Assembly (NCBI GenBank): GCA_019420275.1
Contig: JAHZHN010000020.1
Span: 1 to 30,514, forward strand
DNA: 30,514 nt
DNA from: Clostridiales bacterium
GTDB taxonomy: Bacteria; Bacillota; Clostridia; Lachnospirales; Lachnospiraceae
Direction: 5' to 3'
Shown: positions 21,952-30,425 of the stretch, piece by piece
How the letters are laid out: each line of letters starts with the position of its first letter
How positions within the stretch are numbered: the first letter of the stretch is position 1
The notes under the pieces: generated by a model
Told to the model about the DNA's origin: nothing
Seen by the model: the letters and a program-made list of their open reading frames with translations, nothing else
Databases searched by the model: none
Program-made: the position numbers and the translations under genes

Positions 21952-24441
21952 ATGGATCGAGAAAAAGCAATACAAATTTCGGTATTTGGAATTATTTTTA
22001 TTGTTTCTCTTGTTCTGTGGAATTATTTTTTAGTTGGAAAGAATAATCAGGGAGTCAGAGAGACGGCTCAGGCAACGCTGCCTATGCTTACAATAGAGAC
22101 AGATGGAGAAAAGATCAACCAGCTGCATGGATACAGCAGCGATATAGATGCATCTATGCTCCGTGATAGTCTGACGCCGATTGACAATGATTCTTTTAAA
22201 GTTTATACAACATCAAGCGGAAGTGAGGCGGTTTCCTACAAACTATACGATACGGATAATAAGACGGTGCTTGACAGCGGCGAAGCAGCATTTAAAAAAC
22301 AAAAGAAAAAAAATGCTGCGGAAATTAATATTACAGAGCGCCTTGAATCTGGAAAGACCTATCTTCTTGAGCTGTCTGTAACGGATGAAGGAGACACAAT
22401 TCAATATTTTACCAGAGTTGTTTATGGTACAGGCTTCCATTTGAAGGAATGTCTGGAGTTTGCGAATGAATTCCATGATGCGACCCTTAATGAAGGAAAC
22501 AGTGAGTTTATCAGTCAGTATATGGAGACAAAAGAAGGGACGACAAGCAATAATCTGGCATATGTTGATCTGTCTTCTACGGAAGAAGCTGTAAGTTATG
22601 CCAGTTTAAATCCGCAGGTAGAGGAAGTGTATCCGGCAACGATAAAAGAGATTTCTCAGAATGTGACATCACTGGAAATTCGGTTTATTTTGTCTGCGGA
22701 AAATTCAGATGGAGTCAAACAGTATTATCAGGTAAATGAATACTTCAGGATCCGATATTCGGAAGACCGGATGTATCTGCTCAATTATGAGAGATCAATG
22801 GAAGCATACATGAGATATGATACGATTGACCGCAGCAACAACAGGATCATGATCGGAATTGGCAGCAGCGATAAACAGCTGATCAGCAAAGACGGGGGAA
22901 AGAAAGTAGCATTTGTTGCAGCCAATGAGTTGTGGTATTATGATTATCAGAATTCACAAATTTACAAAGTCTTTTCCTATATTGGAGAAGATTACAGTGA
23001 CAGCCGCAATAATTATCCAAAACATGGAATTCAGGTCATGGATATGGATGATGATGGGAATATATCATTTATCGTATATGGATACATGAACCGTGGAGAA
23101 CATGAAGGACAGAATGGAATTTCCGTCTATCGCTTTTCAGCGGATGACCGGGCAATAGAAGAACTGGCATTTATCCCGACGGAGATACAATATGATTTTA
23201 TGGTAGAAGATATTCAGAAGGGTGCTTTCTTAAGTGACGATAATCAGTTCTATTTCTATTTGGATGGCTCCATTTATCATGTGGATATCGATGGAAAGGA
23301 AAGTGAGATTATCGCAAAGAATGTTACGGATGATATGGCAATCGTAACGGAGAGCGGTATGCTGGCGATCAATGAAAGTGCCAGAAAAGTAAAGATCATA
23401 GATTTATCATCTGGAAAGGAACAGACGATTTCGGCAAAAGACGGGGAGATCATTAAGCCGATTGGATTTATCGAAAAAGATTTTGTCTATGGAATTGGAA
23501 AGGAGAAGAATATTGTCCGTCAAAAAGATGGTACATCTATGTATCCATTGGATACCGTATATATCAGAAGCGGCAGCAAGACTGTGAAGAAATACGGTGA
23601 GAGTGGAAGTTATATTACAGAAGCTGTCATAGACGGCACGACAGTGACTATGACGAAGTCAAAGAAAAATGGAAATTCTTATAAGAAAGAAGAAGATACC
23701 TATATAAGATATAAAGAAAGCACAGACGGCAAAGTGGTATATGAATATGGGTACAGCAGCACAAAATTTAATCAGCTGTATCTTGCATTTCCTGATAATG
23801 TATATATTCAGACCAGACCGCAGTATATGTCCACCAGCGTAAATGAACAGGAGAAAGAACTGGATGTTGATTTTGCTGATGATGCATATAAATATAAAGA
23901 GGCTTATGTCTATACTGGAGGAAAGCTTTCTGGAATTTACGCAAATTTAGGAGATGCGATCAAACAGGCAGAGGAAGGCGGCGGAGTTGTTGTCAACTAT
24001 AATCAGATGTATCTCTGGGAAAAAGGTGTGACTAACAGCTACGGACGAGTGACCAATATTTCAATTGTAAAAGCTAAGGCAAAGGATGAGACTGATATTG
24101 CCTGTATTAAGATGATGGCAGACAGTGAAGGAAAAGATCTTTCTTATAAGGACATAAAGAAAATGGAAGGAGATACATTTGATAAACTGTTTGAAGCTTT
24201 TGACAAGCAGGCGGTTAATTATTCAGACTGCAGTTTGGAGGATATCCTTTATTCCATCAGTAAAGACAGATCGATCATGGCAAAAAGAAAAGATGGAACT
24301 TACGTCCTTATCATGAGTTATAATCAGAAGAAGATCCGGTATATTGATCCGACAACAGGAGAGTCTGTTCAGGCAGACAGAAGTGCGATGGAATCAGAAT
24401 TTAAACAAGCTGGAAATATTTTTTACAGCTATGCCAAATAG
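21952..24441 (+). CDS. membrane-anchored extracytoplasmic protein, unknown function, C39-like C-terminus
   Basis: An 829-residue protein with one N-terminal membrane span (residues 6-29) after five cytoplasmic residues, so nearly all of it lies outside. A beta-rich region with repeated blade-like stretches (for example NELWYYDYQNSQIYKVFSY, QFYFYLDGSIYHVDIDGKE, KVKIIDLSSGKEQTI) suggests a beta-propeller between about 300 and 560. The last ~80 residues (SDCSLEDILYSISKDRSI, TYVLIMSYN, IDPTTGE at 798-804) look like the end of a C39-type cysteine-peptidase fold. Thr783 sits where the catalytic His is expected and no catalytic Cys motif is evident, so it is probably inactive. Own promoter, AAGGAG before the ATG, and located directly before a class A PBP, suggesting a cell-wall role (inference). 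Confidence 0.8.
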   Translation: MDREKAIQISVFGIIFIVSLVLWNYFLVGKNNQGVRETAQATLPMLTIETDGEKINQLHGYSSDIDASMLRDSLTPIDNDSFKVYTTSSGSEAVSYKLYDTDNKTVLDSGEAAFKKQKKKNAAEINITERLESGKTYLLELSVTDEGDTIQYFTRVVYGTGFHLKECLEFANEFHDATLNEGNSEFISQYMETKEGTTSNNLAYVDLSSTEEAVSYASLNPQVEEVYPATIKEISQNVTSLEIRFILSAENSDGVKQYYQVNEYFRIRYSEDRMYLLNYERSMEAYMRYDTIDRSNNRIMIGIGSSDKQLISKDGGKKVAFVAANELWYYDYQNSQIYKVFSYIGEDYSDSRNNYPKHGIQVMDMDDDGNISFIVYGYMNRGEHEGQNGISVYRFSADDRAIEELAFIPTEIQYDFMVEDIQKGAFLSDDNQFYFYLDGSIYHVDIDGKESEIIAKNVTDDMAIVTESGMLAINESARKVKIIDLSSGKEQTISAKDGEIIKPIGFIEKDFVYGIGKEKNIVRQKDGTSMYPLDTVYIRSGSKTVKKYGESGSYITEAVIDGTTVTMTKSKKNGNSYKKEEDTYIRYKESTDGKVVYEYGYSSTKFNQLYLAFPDNVYIQTRPQYMSTSVNEQEKELDVDFADDAYKYKEAYVYTGGKLSGIYANLGDAIKQAEEGGGVVVNYNQMYLWEKGVTNSYGRVTNISIVKAKAKDETDIACIKMMADSEGKDLSYKDIKKMEGDTFDKLFEAFDKQAVNYSDCSLEDILYSISKDRSIMAKRKDGTYVLIMSYNQKKIRYIDPTTGESVQADRSAMESEFKQAGNIFYSYAK

Positions 24442-24479
24442 AAGATAAATGACTGAAAAATTCGTACTATGTCGAATCA

Positions 24480-24513
24480 AAAACTGTAGTAGTTTTATAT
24501 TTTATGTTACAAT
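24480..24513 (+). promoter_or_regulatory. PBP gene promoter with upstream palindrome
   Basis: An extended -10, TGTTACAAT (-10 at 24508-24513), without a good -35. The inverted repeat AAAACT-GTAGT-AGTTTT (24480-24496) covers the -35 region and could be an operator. Confidence 0.5.
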
Positions 24514-24570
24514 ATAACCATATAGATTCTGGATTAGTCTCCAGCAATAACAAATGAAAGGTGAAAGAAT

Positions 24571-26820
24571 ATGGCTGAAGAAACTAAGGAAACAAAGAAG
24601 ATCGTCCCCTGGAAGAGGAATAAGAAAAAGAAGGAAAAGAAAAAGGACAAGAAGAAGAGAAGAAAGATCCTTGCGGTCATCTCTGTCATTTTTCTGCTTC
24701 TTGTAGTGATCTGCTGGTTTGCTTTTGGAAGAAAAGTCATGCAGCTTCGAAGCGAAGCAAAAGAAATCGTGGAAGAGTCAACCGTGGATACCTTTAAGTC
24801 ATCTCAGACCAGTGTTGTATATGATACCAATGGAGATGAGCTGACAAAGTTTAAGGGAGAAAAAGATGCTTATTATCTGGAATATGAGGATCTCCCGGTA
24901 TATGCGGTAGCAGCTATGGTTTCAGTAGAAGATCAGAATTTCTATAAGCATAACGGAGTAGACTACAAAGGAGTTCTCCGTGCAGCGGTATCATTTGTCA
25001 CAAAGGGAGGCGAGATCACTCAGGGAGGAAGTACGATAACTCAGCAGCTGGCAAGAACTGTATTCCTTAACCGGGAAGTGTCCTGGCAGAGGAAGGTAAA
25101 GGAGATGTTTGTTGCAGTAGAATTGGAGAAGAAATACAGCAAAGAACAAATTCTTGAGTTCTATCTCAATAACGTATATTTTGCCAACGGATATTATGGA
25201 ATCCAGGCAGCAAGCCAGGGATACTTTAATAAGGATGCCAATGATCTGAGTTTGTCACAGATTGCATTCCTCTGTGCAATTCCAAATGCGCCGACAATGT
25301 ATGATCCTTTGCAGAATAAGGATAAGACTATGACAAGGCGCAATAAGATCCTGAAAGATATGTATGAGCAGGACAAGATTACAAAGGAGCAGTATGAAAA
25401 GGCAATGGATGAGAAAATCACAGTCCAGAAAGCACAGCAGACAGAAAAGAAAAATTACGTAGAGACATATGTGATCCATTGTGCTACGAAAGAGCTCATG
25501 AAACAGCAGGGATTTGAATTTAAGAATTCATTTGATTCTGAGAGTGAAAAAGAGGAGTATGAGAATGAATATGACAAGACGTACGCAGAATGTAAAAAGA
25601 CTCTTTACAGTGCTGGATATCATATTTATACATCCATTGATCCGGATGTTCAGGATCAGCTCCAAAACAGCATAGACAATTCACTGAGCGGCTATACAGA
25701 GAAAGACAAGAATGGAATTTATGAGGCACAGGCATCAGGAACCTGTATTGATAATAAGACAGGAAAAGTTGTGGCAATTGTAGGAGGAAGAGAGCAGGAG
25801 GATATCGGATATACTTTGAATCGAGCTTATCAGAGTCCAAGACAGCCGGGAAGTAGTATCAAGCCGCTTCTGGTATTTACTCCGGCTCTGGAAAGAGGAT
25901 GGACAGCAAGTTCTGTAGTAAATGACAATCCGATGAGCAGTGATGATGAACATCATGTAAGCAACTCCGGAGGATCTTACTCTGGTCAGATTACACTGCG
26001 GCGTGCGGTAGAAAAATCCAGCAACGTTGTAACGATGCGTATTTATGAACAGATTGGTCCGGATACGGCATTAAGCTATCTGGAAAAGATGAATTTTAAA
26101 TATCTGCAGGATGAAGATTATAAGTATTATACAACTTGTCTGGGAGGATTCACCAGAGGAACAACATCAGAAGAGATGGCAGCAGGATATGCCACACTTG
26201 AAAATGATGGAGTTTACCGTGAGCCTACCTGTATCACGAAGATCACCACATCAGATGGAAAAGAAGTGATGTCTTCTGATACAGAAGAAAAGACAGTTTA
26301 TACAGAGTCAGCGGCAAAGAGCATGACAGATATTCTTCAGAGTGTAATCTCAGGAGGAACAGGTGTTGGAGCAAAAGTGCCGGGTATTGATACTGCCGGA
26401 AAGACAGGAACAACAACCAGCAACCGTGACGGATGGTTCTGTGGATATACTCCATATTACACAACGGCAATTTGGGTTGGAAGAGATGATAATAAAGAAA
26501 TGGCATCTTTGAGTGGTGCATCTTATCCGAAATCTATCTGGAGCAACTTTATGAATGCAATCCATGAAGGAATTTCAGGAGATGATAAACTGTCAGGAAG
26601 CGGAAAAGCGGACAGCGGAACGGCTGTGACGACTGCGACGACAGGAGCAAGCACATCTTCTGCTTCATCAAGCGCTGCATCAACAACGACACAGAACACA
26701 CAGTCTACGACCGCAGCGACAACTGCAGCACCGACGACAACAACCGCGGCGCCGTCAACGACAACCACGGCAGCACCTAATAATTCAGGAGGAGCTCAGA
26801 CTCAAAGCAGTGACCACTAA
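24571..26820 (+). CDS. class A penicillin-binding protein (transglycosylase/transpeptidase)
   Basis: A bifunctional peptidoglycan synthase that polymerises lipid II and crosslinks the stem peptides. A cytoplasmic, very Lys-rich tail (residues 6-32) is followed by one membrane span (33-52). The GT51 domain has the catalytic Glu in EDQNFYKHNG (Glu120), then GGSTITQQLARTVFL, KEMFVAVELEKKYSKEQILE and YLNNVYFANGYYG. The transpeptidase has SSIK (Ser428, Lys431), SSN (483-485) and KTGT (611-614). A Thr/Ala/Ser/Pro-rich tail (about 687-749) ends the protein, as in many Gram-positive PBP1A proteins. 749 residues is normal. PBP1A/PonA naming is likely but paralogues exist, so no symbol is given. A strong terminator follows. 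Confidence 0.96.
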   Translation: MAEETKETKKIVPWKRNKKKKEKKKDKKKRRKILAVISVIFLLLVVICWFAFGRKVMQLRSEAKEIVEESTVDTFKSSQTSVVYDTNGDELTKFKGEKDAYYLEYEDLPVYAVAAMVSVEDQNFYKHNGVDYKGVLRAAVSFVTKGGEITQGGSTITQQLARTVFLNREVSWQRKVKEMFVAVELEKKYSKEQILEFYLNNVYFANGYYGIQAASQGYFNKDANDLSLSQIAFLCAIPNAPTMYDPLQNKDKTMTRRNKILKDMYEQDKITKEQYEKAMDEKITVQKAQQTEKKNYVETYVIHCATKELMKQQGFEFKNSFDSESEKEEYENEYDKTYAECKKTLYSAGYHIYTSIDPDVQDQLQNSIDNSLSGYTEKDKNGIYEAQASGTCIDNKTGKVVAIVGGREQEDIGYTLNRAYQSPRQPGSSIKPLLVFTPALERGWTASSVVNDNPMSSDDEHHVSNSGGSYSGQITLRRAVEKSSNVVTMRIYEQIGPDTALSYLEKMNFKYLQDEDYKYYTTCLGGFTRGTTSEEMAAGYATLENDGVYREPTCITKITTSDGKEVMSSDTEEKTVYTESAAKSMTDILQSVISGGTGVGAKVPGIDTAGKTGTTTSNRDGWFCGYTPYYTTAIWVGRDDNKEMASLSGASYPKSIWSNFMNAIHEGISGDDKLSGSGKADSGTAVTTATTGASTSSASSSAASTTTQNTQSTTAATTAAPTTTTAAPSTTTTAAPNNSGGAQTQSSDH

Positions 26821-26842
26821 CAAAAGATTACAAATAATAAAT

Positions 26843-26882
26843 AAAAAGATATCGGCTTATGATAAAGCCGATATCTTTTTTT
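26843..26882. terminator. bidirectional terminator between the PBP and prs genes
   Basis: A stem of about 15 bp (AAGATATCGGCTT with AAGCCGATATCTT at the core), a short loop and T runs on both strands, between convergent genes ending at 26820 and 26905. Confidence 0.92.
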
Positions 26883-26904
26883 ATGAAATAAAACAAGACA
26901 AATA

Positions 26905-28074
26905 TTATTTTGTATATTTTTCAAGATATTCTTTAATTCGATCTGTTGGATTCAAAAGATCGCTAATGGAAGCATCGTGATTCAATGTATCGATTAACAG
27001 TGCAACATATTTTCCAACATCAGCAGATACATACCAGTCTCTGTCAAGAAGTTCCGGACTCTGATATGTCAGGTTTGTAGTAATGACTTTCTCAATGATG
27101 TTGTCTTCTACTGCCTTGTCAAAGACTTCCAGACCGTTTGTAAATAATCCAAATGTAGAGATACAAAATACTCTGCGGGCATGGCGGTTCTTTAACTGTT
27201 TTGCCACATCAATCATACTTTCTCCGGAAGAAATCATATCGTCGATAATGAGAACATCTTTTCCATCAAGAGAATCACCAAGAAATTCATGGGCAACGAT
27301 TGGGTTTCGTCCATTAATAACTTTGGAATAATCACGGCGTTTATAGAACATTCCTACATCGACGCCGATTACGTTTGCCATATAAATGGCACGCTGCATT
27401 GCTCCTTCATCAGGGCTGATCACCATCAGTTTGTCTTTATCAAATTCAATGGCATCACACTGTTCAACCAAGGCTTTTACAAACTGATAAGTTGGCTGTA
27501 CATTGTCAAATCCGCTGACAGGAACAGCATTTTGTACTCGAGGATCATGGGCATCAAATGTGATGATATTATCAACACCAAGGCTTTGAAGTTCCTGAAG
27601 CATAACAGCACAGTCCAAAGATTCTCTTGTACTGCGTTTATGCTGACGGCTTTCATACAAGAATGGCATGATGACATTGATGCTCTTTGCCTTTGCGGCA
27701 GAAGCGCTGATGATTCGTTTTAAATCGGAATAATGGTCGTCTGGTGACATATGGTTAGTAATACCGCATAAAGAATAGGTTAGGCTGTAATTTAATACGT
27801 CGACCAGGATATAGAGATCCATGTCGCGTACAGACTCCTGAATAACGCCTTTTGCTTCACCGGAACCGAACCTAGGACAGGAAGCATCTAAAAGATAGGT
27901 ATCTCTTAAATATCCGTCACAGGCAATAGAGTTTTGAAACTGTTGATTCGTTTCGGTTCTCCATTTAATGATGTAATTATCAATTTCCTTTCCGAGAGTT
28001 TTGCAGCTTTCAAGGGCAATGATTCCTAATTTACCGCCAGGAATCTTAGTAAAATTGCGGTCAGATCGTCTCAT
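26905..28074 (-). CDS. ribose-phosphate pyrophosphokinase-like protein (long, divergent)
   Basis: A PRPP synthetase-type protein that would make PRPP from ribose-5-phosphate and ATP for nucleotide, His and Trp synthesis. Recognisable parts are INVIMPFLYESRQHKRSTRES (the Arg/Gln loop), FDAHDPRVQNAVPV, VISPDEGAMQRA, the catalytic flexible-loop KRR (245-247) and the PRPP loop IIDDMISSGES (276-286). Two differences from the classical enzyme are visible. It has 389 residues instead of about 315, with a long N-terminus. The PRPP loop has SSGES where DTAGT-like residues are usual, more like phosphoribosyltransferases. A second, classical prs may exist elsewhere, so no symbol is given. AAGGAG precedes the ATG, and it has its own promoter. 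Confidence 0.88.
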   Translation of the reverse strand: MRRSDRNFTKIPGGKLGIIALESCKTLGKEIDNYIIKWRTETNQQFQNSIACDGYLRDTYLLDASCPRFGSGEAKGVIQESVRDMDLYILVDVLNYSLTYSLCGITNHMSPDDHYSDLKRIISASAAKAKSINVIMPFLYESRQHKRSTRESLDCAVMLQELQSLGVDNIITFDAHDPRVQNAVPVSGFDNVQPTYQFVKALVEQCDAIEFDKDKLMVISPDEGAMQRAIYMANVIGVDVGMFYKRRDYSKVINGRNPIVAHEFLGDSLDGKDVLIIDDMISSGESMIDVAKQLKNRHARRVFCISTFGLFTNGLEVFDKAVEDNIIEKVITTNLTYQSPELLDRDWYVSADVGKYVALLIDTLNHDASISDLLNPTDRIKEYLEKYTK

Positions 28075-28108
28075 GATACATCTCCTTCGTATAATATTTT
28101 ATAAGTTG

Positions 28109-28137
28109 TTTATATCATCCAAACATGGTTAAGTCAA
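28109..28137 (-). promoter_or_regulatory. promoter of the PRPP synthetase gene
   Basis: On the - strand TTGACT (28132-28137) and TATAAA (28109-28114) are 17 bases apart. The -35 lies within the last codons of the upstream helicase-loader gene, so prs can be expressed apart from dnaD-dnaI. Confidence 0.65.
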
Positions 28138-29115
28138 GTTGGATTTCTTAAAACGGATGTCATCTCCGTATATTTTATGCCAGGAATAGTGTTCGATAAT
28201 TCTGGAAAAAATTCGCTCAGAATAGATATCTCTAAATTCCTTAACAGACAGGTTCGTTGAAATAATCGTCGATTTCTCCTGGATCAATCGTTCATTGAGG
28301 CAATGGAACAATTGGGAAACAACAAATTTGTTTATCATTTCTGTTCCAAGATCGTCAATGATTAAAAGATCACACTGGAAGATCATATTCAGCGAGCGTT
28401 CTGTAGTCTCTTCCTTTTGCCGCTGGAAGGTATGTTTTGCAAGATAATCAAACAGCTGAAAGGCTGTTGTATAAACACAAGTATAACCCTGATCTATAAC
28501 TTCTTTGGCAATGCAGTGACTGAGGAATGTTTTTCCAACGCCTGTAGAACCTTGAAACAGGATATTTTCATGGTTTGGAAATCGTTCGAGAAATCCATGG
28601 CAGTGCTGAAGAATTTTTCGAATGTTCGCTCTTGGACTCGGAAGTCCGTCAGTCATTATCTGATCAGAATAATAGTCTTCACGAAATGTCTGAAAATTTT
28701 CCTGTTTCAGAAGCCGTTCCATATTTGAGTTGGAATATATCAGATTGATGACAGCCTGCTGAAAGCATCTGCATCTTTTTTGACCGATGTATCCAGTATC
28801 TTTGCATTCGGCACAAGAATAGATTGGTTCCAGATAATCAGAAGGATATCCGTGTTCTGCCAGGAGATGTTTCTTCTCCTGGGCAATCTGATGATTTTCC
28901 TGTTTGCATTTTGAAGCAAGAGAAGGATTGTCACCAGCGATTAGTTTTTTTCCAAGAGCAATGGAATTAGCCGCGATCTGTCGATCTAGATCGCGGATTT
29001 TTGGAATCTTCTGATATATTTCTTTTTTTCTTTGTTCATGCAGATGATAATTTGAAAGTCTTCGGTCTTCATACATCTGCATGATTTTCTGATATTCAAA
29101 ATTAGATAAAGACAT
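28129..29115 (-). CDS. DnaI/DnaC-like helicase loader ATPase
   Basis: An AAA+ ATPase of 328 residues that should load the replicative helicase DnaB/DnaC at origins or restart sites. The N-terminal helical region (1-90) leads to a four-cysteine zinc module (Cys101, Cys104, Cys115, Cys117). The AAA+ core follows, with Walker A GSTGVGKT (189-196), Walker B LLIIDDLGTE (250-259) and an IISTNLS sensor region. The zinc-binding N-terminus followed by AAA+ is the DnaI layout; IstB transposon helpers have no such module and no transposase is nearby. The ATG is 3 bases after the dnaD-like stop, so the two are co-transcribed. The symbol differs between lineages (dnaI or dnaC). Confidence 0.92.
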   Translation of the reverse strand: MSLSNFEYQKIMQMYEDRRLSNYHLHEQRKKEIYQKIPKIRDLDRQIAANSIALGKKLIAGDNPSLASKCKQENHQIAQEKKHLLAEHGYPSDYLEPIYSCAECKDTGYIGQKRCRCFQQAVINLIYSNSNMERLLKQENFQTFREDYYSDQIMTDGLPSPRANIRKILQHCHGFLERFPNHENILFQGSTGVGKTFLSHCIAKEVIDQGYTCVYTTAFQLFDYLAKHTFQRQKEETTERSLNMIFQCDLLIIDDLGTEMINKFVVSQLFHCLNERLIQEKSTIISTNLSVKEFRDIYSERIFSRIIEHYSWHKIYGDDIRFKKSNLT

Positions 29116-29118
29116 AAA

Positions 29119-30180
29119 TTAATTCTCCCTGATCTCATCAGAAAATTGTTTCTTAAGAAGCTGTTCTTCCAAGGCATCAAAATCATAATCACGCTGCTTA
29201 AAGTTATGTACTGGCTGAGACGTATTGGCATTCATAAAGGTCTTTGGTGATTTTTGACGCCGATAAAAACTCTTAGCCTCTTCCACAGTTCTGATATGAT
29301 TATCTTTCCACTGTTTCAGGATCGTATCCGTATAAGGAAAGCTTGGTTTGTTGATCGCGTTGATCGTACGATTACAAGCTTCAATGATCAGAGAAAGATT
29401 AAATGCATCTTTTTCCAGCCATTGTTTCATATACTGTTCCTGAATTGGGGCCGGGTTCTGGTTCAATCCAAAAGCACGCATGATAGAGTAGTATTCTTTT
29501 TTAAAATTTTTGCTGTGTGCCTTGGCTTCGTCTACTGTTGTAATATTTTCCTCATACCAGTTGATTGCAACAGTCTGCATATATCGGAAACTCTTTTTGC
29601 CATTAGAAACACAGTGTTCTACCAGATATTCGATCAATTCGCAGGACATGGAAAGGTCTTCGTATAAATATAGAAGAATATTCATGTCTGAGCAGGTAAG
29701 CGGCTTTCCAATGAACATCTCACATACATAGAGAAGATAGGAAAAACGTTCATCCTCACTCTTCTTCTGGAGTTCAGAAGGAGAAAGTGTCTTCATAGCA
29801 GGAATTGCTTCCGCTCCTGTAACAGGAGATTCCTCTGCAGAAGAGACCGGAGAAGAAGGTTCAGCCTCCAAAACAGGCTTTGTGCGGCCTGGAACCGGAA
29901 GCAGCTCAATGGACTGAATTTCGCCATGATTTTGTGAAATCTTTAAAAGGGATTCCTTTTCCCAGTATTTCAACGCACGTGCAACATCACGCTCCGTCAG
30001 TTCCAGTACATCTGCGAGACATGGGATACTGAAATTGGCACCTTCCGATACCATACGAAGAAGATAAATATAAACTTTAATGTATTCTCCGTTTGCCCGG
30101 ATCATATAATGATCTACAAAAGCGTTTGGGAGCAATGTTCCACCGGTCGGATATGTAGTTATAACTTTAATATAATTCAT
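29119..30180 (-). CDS. DnaD-family primosome protein
   Basis: A 353-residue DNA-replication initiation/restart protein that acts between DnaA (or PriA) and the helicase loader. The N-terminal winged helix (about 1-90) includes DVLELTERDVARALKYW. A Pro/Glu/Ser-rich linker (95-135) follows. Two DDBH2 (DnaB_2) domains come next (about 145-215 and 228-300), each with the signature YxxxIxxxW: Tyr200 to Trp208 (YMQTVAINW) and Tyr283 to Trp291 (YTDTILKQW). Two DDBH2 copies resemble B. subtilis DnaB more than DnaD, so it may combine both roles. The ATG follows AAGGGG. Its promoter lies 30 bases upstream, and DnaA boxes stand further up. Confidence 0.92.
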   Translation of the reverse strand: MNYIKVITTYPTGGTLLPNAFVDHYMIRANGEYIKVYIYLLRMVSEGANFSIPCLADVLELTERDVARALKYWEKESLLKISQNHGEIQSIELLPVPGRTKPVLEAEPSSPVSSAEESPVTGAEAIPAMKTLSPSELQKKSEDERFSYLLYVCEMFIGKPLTCSDMNILLYLYEDLSMSCELIEYLVEHCVSNGKKSFRYMQTVAINWYEENITTVDEAKAHSKNFKKEYYSIMRAFGLNQNPAPIQEQYMKQWLEKDAFNLSLIIEACNRTINAINKPSFPYTDTILKQWKDNHIRTVEEAKSFYRRQKSPKTFMNANTSQPVHNFKQRDYDFDALEEQLLKKQFSDEIREN

Positions 30181-30212
30181 GGCGTTTTCCCCTTTTCTCT
30201 AATCTAATTTTG

Positions 30213-30241
30213 ACTATAACCCAGATAAATCAAAATGTAAA
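30213..30241 (-). promoter_or_regulatory. promoter of the dnaD-dnaI operon
   Basis: On the - strand the -35 TTTACA (30236-30241) and the -10 TATAGT (30213-30218) are separated by 17 bases. The DnaA-box cluster ends 36 bp upstream of the -35. A weaker second candidate (TTGTAA, 17 bases, TATTCT) lies between the two box blocks. Confidence 0.7.
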
Positions 30242-30277
30242 TAGGTGCAGAATCCACACAGAAATTGTGGAAAAGCC

Positions 30278-30425
30278 TGTGGATAATGTGGATAATGTGG
30301 ATAATAAATTCAGAATAACGAGAATAAGCCATTTACATAGATTTTACAATTGTGGAAAAAGGAAAAAGAAATCCACAGGTTTTCGAATACAAAAATGTGT
30401 ATAAACCTGTGGATAATGTGGATAA
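30278..30425. promoter_or_regulatory. cluster of five perfect DnaA boxes
   Basis: The consensus DnaA box TTATCCACA reads TGTGGATAA on the + strand. Perfect copies are at 30278-30286, 30287-30295, 30296-30304, 30408-30416 and 30417-30425, all in one orientation and abutting within each block. One-mismatch or weaker relatives lie at 30266-30274 (TGTGGAAAA), 30351-30359 and 30396-30404 (TGTGTATAA). The cluster fills the 245-base gap between murC and the dnaD-like gene. It may control the operon, titrate DnaA, or be part of an origin. Confidence 0.9.

Noticed and set aside
26523..26768. Minus-strand Val/Ala-rich reading frame that looks like a membrane peptide
   Set aside because: It is the complement of the Thr/Ala-rich PBP tail, a composition artefact.
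28129..29115. IstB-type transposon helper
   Set aside because: The N-terminal four-Cys zinc module and co-transcription with a DnaD-family gene fit a replication helicase loader; no transposase or terminal repeats nearby.
30210..30404. Small + strand reading frame with VDN repeats
   Set aside because: The repeats are just translated DnaA boxes; there is no good start and it overlaps the dnaD promoter on the other strand.
30278..30425. Possible CRISPR or satellite array
   Set aside because: The 9-bp units match the DnaA box exactly and abut without spacers; far too short for CRISPR repeats.
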